Below, one piece after another: positions 19,101 to 25,737 of a DNA stretch of 64,000 bases. Position 1 is the stretch's first letter; each line of letters begins with the position of its first letter. This stretch comes from Maricaulis maris MCS10 (lineage in GTDB: Bacteria; Pseudomonadota; Alphaproteobacteria; Caulobacterales; Maricaulaceae), in assembly GCF_000014745.1 (NCBI RefSeq), contig NC_008347.1, positions 2,806,001-2,870,000 of the forward strand, in the 5' to 3' direction. Made by a program: the position numbers and the translations under genes. The notes under the pieces are model-generated. The model saw only the letters and a list, made by a program, of their open reading frames with translations. It did not search any database and was not told where the DNA came from.

Positions 19101-19544
19101 AGGGACATCATTGACCAGCTGGAAACACCGATCAGCGAGAACAATGCGCAGATAACAGCGACCGAACTCCCGGTGATCCAGTCCGACCGCGTCCTGCTGA
19201 CACAGATCCTGCAAAACCTGATTTCAAACGCAGTGAAATACCGTGGCAAGGCCGACCCCGTCATCACGATCAAGGCTTCGGAGGACGAAAGTGGACGGAC
19301 CTTCATTGTCGCCGACAACGGAATCGGCCTCGAGATGCGCTTCGCCGAAAAGATTTTCGCGCCGTTCCAGCGCCTTCATACCCGCGACCAATATGAAGGC
19401 ACCGGGATCGGTCTGGCGGTCGTGAGACAGGCCGTCGAACGGCTCGGCGGCACAATCCGGGTCGACTCCGAACCGGGCAAGGGTTCGACATTCATCTTCG
19501 ACCTGCCGCGCACACCGCCCAAACCGCGCGGAGAGGCTGACTGA
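16110..19544 (+). CDS. Multi-PAS sensor histidine kinase
   Basis: A soluble 1144-residue sensor kinase. About seven PAS/PAC units are strung together (residues ~5-900), visible from repeated PAC ends such as VSGVIADTTERHALE, AVGMLFDITELKQLE, AAGIVSNITEERRLE, ATGFIADITERLATQ and SYATLTDITELKATN. The HisKA dimerisation helix carries the phospho-acceptor His926 in ASHDLQEPLRK, of the bacteriophytochrome-like class. The HATPase domain has NLISNAVKYR, VADNGIGLE and GTGIGLAVV. There is no transmembrane helix and no receiver domain, and no response regulator gene nearby. The start is ATG at 16110 with GGGAG 10 nt upstream; GTG at 16074 is an alternative. The ligand is unknown; many PAS units suggest integration of several signals. 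Confidence 0.92.
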   Translation: MTSRSADIQRALFACSPLAIVTLDAAGTINAVNAAAIELLGHDQADLIGKRAQIVFADPRAYDQLEATRFNIPSGMPEGRFTARYRTRNSRIFDGETVAARVASEGAYGTGTLLFIRDVTAELALKAKLEASDIQLRAALASANEGAFSLNLVTRLGSTRGFINEFLGIASADATISLERWLEITAEDDRARLAEAFETLRTHPTHPLDIVFQATRADEVMRWLHMRGKVTEFNRDGSPLRVSGVIADTTERHALETKLAARERQLAEAIEFGSSGVWEVNPATLKVAPIGPIRAMLGLTDEEVEIDGALWLESTHEAERGEVARQLRAMAEGTSNVLDVEYRLRDARSGNWIWLRSRGALKPDTEPPTAVGMLFDITELKQLELKLAETERLMREGLEGANDGAWSMDVQSNQLTVSGLISRLLTVEDGATITLDDWFSLLPADGEPVARSRFRDFTDQTRDQTGAGTSQDLGRFRVIGPDSSEVWLRSRGRVVEWTPDGQARRAAGIVSNITEERRLERALAESDRRLREALLAAGEGAWRINLRTRIGEVSAIIAEMLGLPPRDARVTYDDWETRIHPDDLDTAREAFMALRAGERDSIDIVVRYQSEVGGWIRIHNRGRISDRDTHGNPTVATGFIADITERLATQEALADREQQLFQAVTAAALGTWRIDLVDQTINLRGTIVAQLFGDDETRTLPISEWREHIHPDDLVAVDASVAHILTVDDVQADDQYRLRDWAGDFVWHRSTGRIVERDENGRATAASGVLWNIDATRRLESLMAEERARFERIYRATPAMMHTIDNEGFIVEVSDFWLSHLGYKRSEVIGRRSTDFLDPESRERAINVELPKLFQMGKNTHTAYRFLRKSGEPVDVLLSSFLERDKEGNPVRSYATLTDITELKATNAQLERTNRELDRFATVASHDLQEPLRKVAAFSSLVRRRYSDKLDEDGARSLDYLADAAERMQRLINELLSYSKLASQPLNLTDIDMSALVRDIIDQLETPISENNAQITATELPVIQSDRVLLTQILQNLISNAVKYRGKADPVITIKASEDESGRTFIVADNGIGLEMRFAEKIFAPFQRLHTRDQYEGTGIGLAVVRQAVERLGGTIRVDSEPGKGSTFIFDLPRTPPKPRGEAD

Positions 19545-19567
19545 CAGTCCGGCCTCCCGGATGCTGC

Positions 19568-20803
19568 CTACTCGAAGCGCAGCGCGTCGATCGGGTTGAG
19601 CCGCGAGGCCCGGTGCGCCGGGTAGAGGCCGAAAAACACACCGACAAAGGCCGAGGCACCAATGGCGATGGCCACGATGACGGGGTCGATCAAGATTTCC
19701 AGCTGGCCGACCTCGGCATAGATCAACGTGCCACTGACACCGACCACCAGTCCGACCAGACCGCCGATCACGCACAACACAATACTCTCGATCAGGAACT
19801 GGTTGCGGACATCGGCGCGGCGCGCACCGACCGCCAGTCGCAGGCCGATCTCGCGAGTCCGCTCGGTCACCGAGACCAGCATGATGTTCATGATCCCGAT
19901 ACCGCCGACCAGCAGCACGATGCCGGCACCGACAGCGAGCAACAAGCCAAGCTGGCTTTCAGTCTCGTTGCGGGCACGGATGAACTCGGCCAGCGAACCG
20001 ACCGCGAAATCATCCTCGGCGCCCGGCTGGATATCGCGGCGGATGCGCAAGAGATCCTCAATGTCGGCAATCACGCGCGAAGTCGATTCGCCCGGCGCTA
20101 TATCGGCATAGATGGTCGACACGGCGTCGCGCACTGTCGCGCTCATGCCCGCGCCGAAGCGCTGACGCACGGTGGAGAGCGGAGCGAAGACAACATCGTC
20201 CTGGTCCTGCCCCCACGAGCTCTCTCCTTTCGGTTCGAGCGTGCCGATCACTTCAAAGGGTTGGGCACCTATTCGGATTGACTGGCCCAGCGGGCTGGCG
20301 CCGTCGAACAGTTCGCGAATAATCGTCTGACCGACCACGGCATAGCGTCGCCCGCCTGTGTCCTCGGCACCGGAAAAGGCCCGGCCCTCATCAATCACCC
20401 AGCCACGGGCGGAAAAATAGTCAGGGTTCACGCCCTGAATTCGGGAGGTCCAGTTGATGCCGCCAAAGACCATGGTCGTACCCGACGAGACCTCACCCGA
20501 CACACCGGCCAGACCGGCGACCTGTTCGCGGATGGCGACGACATCGCCATCGGTCAACGGGTCAGCCGAACCGGCACCGCCGCGCCGCCCGCCGAACATG
20601 GACGAGCCCGGACGGATGATGAGGAGATTGGCACCAAAACTGGCGATCTGCGCCTCGACCGCCTGTTTCGTGCCCTCGCTGATCGAAACCAGCACGATGA
20701 CAGAGGCGACGCCGATGATGACACCGAGCATGGCGAGCGCACTGCGCAGCGCATTGATGCGCAGGGCGGTCAGCGCAACCCGGAGCGAGGCAAGGGCGTT
20801 CAT
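19568..20803 (-). CDS. macB: MacB-type ABC exporter permease
   Basis: A 411-residue permease of the MacB/FtsX class with four transmembrane helices: one after the N-terminal amphipathic segment (ALAMLGVIIGVASVIVLVSI), a large periplasmic domain (about 60-285), then three helices (GAGIVLLVGGIGIMNIML, the SIVLCVIGGLVGLVVGV region, and AIAIGASAFVGVFFGLYP). The SVTERTREIGLRLAVGARR coupling segment is typical. It contains no ATPase domain, which is encoded by the gene just upstream, overlapping by 4 bp. Together with the adaptor it should form a tripartite efflux complex moving a substrate from the periplasm across the outer membrane through a TolC-like channel. Convergent with the PAS kinase gene. 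Confidence 0.92.
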   Translation of the reverse strand: MNALASLRVALTALRINALRSALAMLGVIIGVASVIVLVSISEGTKQAVEAQIASFGANLLIIRPGSSMFGGRRGGAGSADPLTDGDVVAIREQVAGLAGVSGEVSSGTTMVFGGINWTSRIQGVNPDYFSARGWVIDEGRAFSGAEDTGGRRYAVVGQTIIRELFDGASPLGQSIRIGAQPFEVIGTLEPKGESSWGQDQDDVVFAPLSTVRQRFGAGMSATVRDAVSTIYADIAPGESTSRVIADIEDLLRIRRDIQPGAEDDFAVGSLAEFIRARNETESQLGLLLAVGAGIVLLVGGIGIMNIMLVSVTERTREIGLRLAVGARRADVRNQFLIESIVLCVIGGLVGLVVGVSGTLIYAEVGQLEILIDPVIVAIAIGASAFVGVFFGLYPAHRASRLNPIDALRFE

Positions 20804-21480
20804 GAGCGGTCCTCCACAACGACGCCGTCCCTGAATACGATCTGGCGGCGGGCATGATCGGCGACTTCCTGCTCGTGCGTCACGAGGATGACGGTGATGC
20901 CTTCGCGATTGAGCTGGTCGAAGATGGCCATGATGTCATTGGACGTCTTGGTGTCCAGCGCCCCGGTCGGTTCGTCGGCGAGCAGGATTTTGGGATCGTT
21001 GACCAGCGAGCGGGCAATAGCGACACGCTGTTGCTGGCCGCCGGACAATTGCGCCGGATGGTGATCGGTCCGATCGCCAAGCCCGACCTGGTTCAGGCGC
21101 TTCATGGCGCGTTCGACCCGTTCGCGATGCGGCAGGCCGGAATAGACCAGCGGCAGGGCCGCATTCTCGACCGCGCTCGTGCGTGGCAGGAGATTGAACT
21201 GCTGGAAGACGAAACCGATGGTCCGGTTGCGAAAGCGCGACACGGCATCCGGCCCCAGCGCCCGCACATTCTCGCCGGCAATCCGCAACTCGCCCGAGGT
21301 CGGCTGGTCGAGGGCGCCGAGCAGGTTCATCAGGGTCGACTTGCCCGAGCCCGATGTCCCCATGATGGCGACATACTCACCGGCCTCGATATCGAGCGAA
21401 ACGCCATTGAGGGCATGCACCGTCTGGTCGCCCATCGTGTAGGTCTTGACCAGATCGCGACACTCGATCAGCGCCGGCAT
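20800..21480 (-). CDS. MacB-type ABC exporter ATPase
   Basis: A 226-residue ATPase of the LolD/MacB class: Walker A GTSGSGKST, Q-loop FVFQQFNLLPRTSAVEN, signature LSGGQQQRVAIARSL, Walker B ILLADEPTGALD, and the switch His in LVTHEQEVA. It energises the adjacent permease through mechanotransmission. Its ATG shares one base with the adaptor stop (TAATG at 21480), and its end overlaps the permease start by 4 bp, so the three genes form a tightly coupled operon in the order adaptor, ATPase, permease. Confidence 0.95.
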   Translation of the reverse strand: MPALIECRDLVKTYTMGDQTVHALNGVSLDIEAGEYVAIMGTSGSGKSTLMNLLGALDQPTSGELRIAGENVRALGPDAVSRFRNRTIGFVFQQFNLLPRTSAVENAALPLVYSGLPHRERVERAMKRLNQVGLGDRTDHHPAQLSGGQQQRVAIARSLVNDPKILLADEPTGALDTKTSNDIMAIFDQLNREGITVILVTHEQEVADHARRQIVFRDGVVVEDRS

Positions 21481-22961
21481 TATTCGCGTACCTCGCGGGC
21501 TCGCGTGATGACCGCATCGCCGGCCTGGAGCTGACCACCGACCACCTCGGTCTGCTGGGTATCATTGATGCCCACGCGGACGCGGCGCTCGGCCAGGGTA
21601 CCGTCGGCCTCCAGCACCCAGAGGGTGACATTGCGGGTCTCGCGCATCTCGCGTTGGATTTCGCGGTAGCGGGTCATCTGTTCCGGCGTGAGCACACCCT
21701 GCAGCTCGCGATTGATCTCGGCCTGGGCCGCAGCGCGGTCCGGTGTCTCGCCGGATTGGGCGGCGGCGGCCATCCGACCGAAAACCTGGCGGAAGATCGC
21801 ACCGGCGCGTTCCTGCTGGTCAGCCGTTAGATCCAGCTGCTCGGCCATTTGCGCCATGGGATTGCGCCCGCCGCCAGGACCGCCACGCCCACCGGGACGG
21901 CCACCGGGGCCGCCACCGCGTTGCCCGCCCGCCTCGACCGGCTGCGCGCGGCTTTCCAGTGCCGGTGAGGGGCGAAAGCGCAGGGCCGAATTGGGAACCG
22001 TCAGCACGCCGGTCCGCTCGCCGGTTATGATGTCCATATTGGCCGTCATCCCAGGCAGCAGGCGCTGACCGGGATTGGCTGCCGAGACCACCACCGTATA
22101 GGTGACCACATTGCTGAGCGTCTGCGGTGCCAGGCGGATCTGCTCGACCACGCCGGTCAGTTCGAGGCCCTGATAGGCATCAACCGTGAAAGAAACCGGC
22201 TGGCCCTCGGCAATCTGGCCGATATCGGCCTCGTCGACCTGGGCGTCGATCTGCACCTGGCCGAGATCCTGGGCGATGGTGAACAGGGTCGGTGCTGACA
22301 GGCTGGCGGCCACCGTCTGGCCCTCATCGACCGCCCGGTCGACGACAATGCCATTGATCGGCGCGCGGATCGTGGTCCGCTCGAGGTCGATCTGCACGCC
22401 CTCCAGAGTCGCGTCACGCTGGGCGAGGACAGCCTGTGCGTTGCGGATCTGGGCGTCGGAGACGGCCAGATTGGCCTGCGCCGCTTCCTGCGCCGTCAGC
22501 GCATTGTCGAGCGCCGCCTGAGCCGAGATACCCCGGTCGAACAGGGCCCGAACACGGTCATATTCCTGTTGCGCGGAGCGGGCATTGGCCACCGCTGTCA
22601 GGCGATTGGCGCGTTGCAGGGCGAGCGTCGCCGCGGCAGTCGCGCGATTGGCCTCGGCTTCGCGGATACGGGTTTCATAGGTCTCAGGATTGAGCTGGGC
22701 GATGACCTGGCCCGCTTCCACCGAGTCGTTGAAATCGGCATAGAGGCTTTCGATCTGGCCGGACAGCTGCGAGCCGACCTCAACGGTCACCAGTGCACGC
22801 ACCGCACCCGAGGATGAGACGATACGGCGCACTTCGCCCTCGGCGACCTCATGGGTCTCGATAACGATCTCGCCGGCACCGTCGGCCCCGCGCGACATCC
22901 ACCACCAACCAGCCGCAGCCAGCACCAAAAGACCGACCACACCGATCCAGATCCGTTTCAT
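21480..22961 (-). CDS. macA: MacA-type membrane-fusion adaptor with LTxxQ insert
   Basis: A 493-residue periplasmic adaptor for the MacB-type exporter. An N-terminal membrane anchor (RIWIGVVGLLVLAAAGWWWM) is followed by a lipoyl half-motif, a long alpha-helical hairpin (about 90-190), the second lipoyl half and a beta-barrel ending near PGMTANMDIITGERTGVLTVP. An insert of about 110 residues then interrupts the membrane-proximal domain: a Gly/Arg/Pro-rich linker and a helical segment with LTADQ and LTPEQ. These match the LTxxQ motif of Spy/CpxP/ZraP-like periplasmic stress proteins. The normal C-terminus resumes at LWVLEADGTLAERRVRVG. The start at 22961 has AGGA 9 nt upstream; two nearby in-frame ATGs fit less well. 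Confidence 0.88.
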   Translation of the reverse strand: MKRIWIGVVGLLVLAAAGWWWMSRGADGAGEIVIETHEVAEGEVRRIVSSSGAVRALVTVEVGSQLSGQIESLYADFNDSVEAGQVIAQLNPETYETRIREAEANRATAAATLALQRANRLTAVANARSAQQEYDRVRALFDRGISAQAALDNALTAQEAAQANLAVSDAQIRNAQAVLAQRDATLEGVQIDLERTTIRAPINGIVVDRAVDEGQTVAASLSAPTLFTIAQDLGQVQIDAQVDEADIGQIAEGQPVSFTVDAYQGLELTGVVEQIRLAPQTLSNVVTYTVVVSAANPGQRLLPGMTANMDIITGERTGVLTVPNSALRFRPSPALESRAQPVEAGGQRGGGPGGRPGGRGGPGGGRNPMAQMAEQLDLTADQQERAGAIFRQVFGRMAAAAQSGETPDRAAAQAEINRELQGVLTPEQMTRYREIQREMRETRNVTLWVLEADGTLAERRVRVGINDTQQTEVVGGQLQAGDAVITRAREVRE

Positions 22962-23162
22962 CGACATCATTCCTGTAAACCTGTCACCGAGCCTTGTTCC
23001 GCCACTGAAACGGCTCGGCCCCCGCCGATCCGTCGCCAGCCTCACCACCAATTGCAGGACGCCAATGGCGACACCTTCCACTTGCGCATGTAGCGCGCAG
23101 CGGGCGGAAAGGCTAATGAGGATTGTGCCTGTCGGCGTTGTAGTGAGGTTTGAGCCGTAGTG

Positions 23163-23480
23163 ATGTTTGATGAACTGCAAACCCTGCTCGACCTGCCTGG
23201 CATGGACCTGGCCCTGAAATTCGCCCCGCTGGTCTGGGCGGTGATCTGGATATTCATCACGGTATCGCTGTGGCGCGGCGGCTTTGTCGACCTGGTCGAG
23301 AAACTCACCCGGCCGCGCTGGGCCGGGCCGGAACGGGTGCGCGCGGTGATGATGCTGCCCGTCCGTGCGGTCATGCTGGCACTGGTCGCCGCTCTGGCCG
23401 CGACCATCACCACGCTCGGAATCGCCTTCAATGCTGCGGTTGTCGTCGGCGTGGTGCAGGCCTTCAGCACCGGAGGCTGA
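23163..23480 (+). CDS. Small two-helix membrane protein
   Basis: A 105-residue protein I do not recognise. It has two hydrophobic segments, APLVWAVIWIFITVSLW and AVMLALVAALAATITTLG, with a basic loop between (KLTRPRWAGPERVR), suggesting an inner-membrane protein. ATG at 23163 is preferred; GTG immediately before is possible. The gene ends 2 bp before the TTG start of the membrane-bound AraC regulator, whose ribosome site lies inside this coding sequence, so the two are almost certainly translated together. It may be a partner of the regulator. Divergent from macA. Confidence 0.7.
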   Translation: MFDELQTLLDLPGMDLALKFAPLVWAVIWIFITVSLWRGGFVDLVEKLTRPRWAGPERVRAVMMLPVRAVMLALVAALAATITTLGIAFNAAVVVGVVQAFSTGG

Positions 23481-23482
23481 GC

Positions 23483-24532
23483 TTGACCCTGATTGATGCG
23501 GTGCAATTGCTGACGGCCTATCATGCCGGTGGACTGGCCGGCTATTTGCTGGTCCGCCGCATCTCACCGAGCCTCGCCATCCTGTGCCTAGTCTTTGCCA
23601 CCCACATGCTGGCCAACCTGGTGACCACGCTTGCCCAGCTACCGCCCCAGGCCAATATCACCAGTGCGTTCGGACTGCTTTACGGCCCGGCGTTCTGGCT
23701 GTTCGTACGGGGGCTGTGCTATCGCGAGGCCCGGCCGGGCTGGCGGGACCTCATTCACCTGGTACCAGCGCTTCTGGTGATCCTGATCCGACCCGCCGAC
23801 CCCTGGCCCCAACTGGCCGGCCTGCCCCTGCTGATCGGCTATCTGGTCGCCACCTTCCTGGCGTTGCGGGAGCACGGGCGTTTGGCCGGGCAGGTCCGCG
23901 CCGATGACGACCGGGTCAGCCTGCGCTGGGTCCGGCAAGCCTTTTTTGCCTTTGTGGCGATCGCCGCCTTCGACATTGGCCGCTCCGCCTTCGCCGCCCG
24001 CCTGCCCGGCCTTGACGATGCCGGCCTGGCCCTGGTCCTGGTTGCGGTGACGGCCCTGCTGAGCGCACTGACCTGGCGCAGCCGTGAACATGTCCGCGAC
24101 CGCGGGGCGCTGTCACCGCGCGGACTGGAAGCCGGGCGGGCCGGCGCCGCGTCCGGACCGGATGACGCCGACGCCCTGGCCGACTTCAGCCGTATCGACG
24201 CGATTGTGCGCCGTCAGGAATTATGGCGCGAACCGCGCCTGTCGCTGGCCGATGTCGCCCGCGAGGCGGGTGGCAGCACACGCGACGTTTCGCGCGCGGT
24301 CAACGCCGGCAGCGGACGCAGTTTCTCCGCCTATGTGAACGGGCTGCGGATCGACGCCGTCGATGCCCTGATGTCCGACCCGGAGCGCAGCGATGCCACC
24401 CTGCTCACGCTTGCTTTCGAAGCCGGGTTCAATTCCAAGTCCGCCTTCAACCGCCTGTACCGGACAGTTCGTGGCGAGACACCGAGCCGGGCCTTTGCAC
24501 GGGCTGCATCGGCGCGCCTCAGCCGCGACTGA
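23483..24532 (+). CDS. Membrane-bound AraC-family transcriptional regulator
   Basis: A 349-residue protein with a multi-helix membrane domain (about residues 1-215, six or seven hydrophobic segments such as LVPALLVILI and GLALVLVAVTALLSAL) fused to a C-terminal AraC double helix-turn-helix (about 240-345). The latter contains LSLADVAREAGGSTRDVSRAVNA and the second recognition unit LAFEAGFNSKSAFNRLYR. Start is TTG at 23483 with GGAGG at 23472-23476, spacing 6, which is much better than any upstream ATG. The design implies direct sensing at the membrane and DNA binding by the tethered domain. Divergent MacAB genes or the coupled small membrane protein are candidate targets; this is inference. 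Confidence 0.88.
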   Translation: MTLIDAVQLLTAYHAGGLAGYLLVRRISPSLAILCLVFATHMLANLVTTLAQLPPQANITSAFGLLYGPAFWLFVRGLCYREARPGWRDLIHLVPALLVILIRPADPWPQLAGLPLLIGYLVATFLALREHGRLAGQVRADDDRVSLRWVRQAFFAFVAIAAFDIGRSAFAARLPGLDDAGLALVLVAVTALLSALTWRSREHVRDRGALSPRGLEAGRAGAASGPDDADALADFSRIDAIVRRQELWREPRLSLADVAREAGGSTRDVSRAVNAGSGRSFSAYVNGLRIDAVDALMSDPERSDATLLTLAFEAGFNSKSAFNRLYRTVRGETPSRAFARAASARLSRD

Positions 24533-24639
24533 CGTCCTGCATCGCGACCCGGCACGTCCCGTATCCTGATCCGGGACGACCCGATCGGACCCGTCGGGCA
24601 GACCTTGGCCATCATCAAATGGTTGAAGGACCTCCCCCC

Positions 24640-25179
24640 ATGAAGAATAACGCCCCGATCCGATCAGCGATGACCGTGCTGGCTGTCGCGACCACCGTCC
24701 TGACCGCTTGCGCCAGCGCCCAGCCGCCAGCCCCCGCCGGACCGGAGCGCGCGCCGGATGCGGCCCGCTTCGGGTCCAGCCTGGACGTGATCCGCCCGCT
24801 GCTCGACGCCGCCTGCTCCGCGCTCACCATCCGCGAGCTTCCCCTTGAAGAGATGCCGATCGCGCAGACCAGTCACGTCCAGGCAGATTGCACCGGCCTC
24901 GATCATGCCGGTGCCCCGCGCGACGCCGAATTCGTGTTTGCCGACGATGCCCTCGCCTTTGTCTGGGTGCTGACCGATGCCGGCGAAGCCGATGTCCTGC
25001 GCGCATCGCTCGAGGCCGCCCACGGCGCGCCCAGCCATGACCTTCCTCCGGCCACCGCCTTCACCCAGGCCCGCCTCGCCCTGCGCCATGACACACCCGA
25101 ACTCCTCTATTACGGCGCCCATGTCGCGCCGATGTATGAAGGCTGGTTCGATCAGATGGCGTCGCAGTTCGCGCAATAG
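24640..25179 (+). CDS. Putative lipoprotein of unknown function
   Basis: A 179-residue protein with a signal peptide ending in VLTACAS, a good lipobox. The mature part is a small alpha/beta domain with Cys near LLDAACSALTI and in QADCTGLDHAG that may form a disulfide; its C-terminus is YYGAHVAPMYEGWFDQMA. I do not recognise the family. ATG at 24640 is chosen because AAGGA sits 9 nt upstream; an in-frame ATG seven codons earlier would place charged and proline residues before the signal peptide. Confidence 0.75.
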   Translation: MKNNAPIRSAMTVLAVATTVLTACASAQPPAPAGPERAPDAARFGSSLDVIRPLLDAACSALTIRELPLEEMPIAQTSHVQADCTGLDHAGAPRDAEFVFADDALAFVWVLTDAGEADVLRASLEAAHGAPSHDLPPATAFTQARLALRHDTPELLYYGAHVAPMYEGWFDQMASQFAQ

Positions 25180-25263
25180 ACCTGCAGCTGGCGGCTGGAC
25201 GAAAACCGGGCGGACGCGTTTATGGGCGGGTCCGCCCCGACCGGCGCTGCAGAGGATCTGACC

Positions 25264-25626
25264 ATGAGTGAGTTGCCCGCCTGTCCGCAATGCGACTGCC
25301 AGTGGACCTATGAAGACGGCGCCCTGCTGGTCTGTCCGGAATGCGCGCATGAATGGTCGCCGGAGGCCGTCGCTGCGGCCGACGATAACGAGACCGGCAA
25401 TAACGAGACCGGCAAGGTCTGGCGCGACGCCAATGGCGCCGAGCTGGCCGATGGCGACACGGTAACGGTGATCAAGGACCTCAAGATCAAGGGCACCAGC
25501 CAGGTCGTGAAAGTTGGGACCAAGGTCAAGAATATCCGCCTAGTCGTCGGCGACCACGACATCGATTGCCGGATCGAGGGTGTCGGCCAAATGGGTTTGA
25601 AAACCGAGTTCGTGAAAAAGGCCTGA
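25264..25626 (+). CDS. PhnA/YjdM-family zinc-ribbon protein
   Basis: A 120-residue protein of the YjdM/PhnA family. The N-terminal zinc ribbon has CPQCDC and CPECAHEW as its two Cys pairs. The C-terminal PhnA domain carries [26 protein letters not shown] and [21 protein letters not shown]. Despite the historic name, the family is not shown to be needed for phosphonate use. It is normally found, as here, as a single gene. An Asp/Glu/Asn-rich linker ([11 protein letters not shown]) contains a short internal duplication. AGAGGA lies 7 nt before the ATG. Confidence 0.93.
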   Translation: MSELPACPQCDCQWTYEDGALLVCPECAHEWSPEAVAAADDNETGNNETGKVWRDANGAELADGDTVTVIKDLKIKGTSQVVKVGTKVKNIRLVVGDHDIDCRIEGVGQMGLKTEFVKKA

Positions 25627-25737
25627 TCCGGCCGCGACCCGCCTGTCACAGACCGAAGATTACCGGAAATTTAGTTCACCTGTGTCAGCAACGAACTATG
25701 TCTGTTCCATCAATCAACGCTGAGGTGGGAGAGACTC

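Noticed and set aside
25396-25413. Tandem GATAACGAGACCGGCAATAACGAGACCGG-like duplication in the PhnA-like gene
   Set aside because: A short in-frame repeat in the linker (NETGNNETG); it looks like simple linker slippage, not a functional element.
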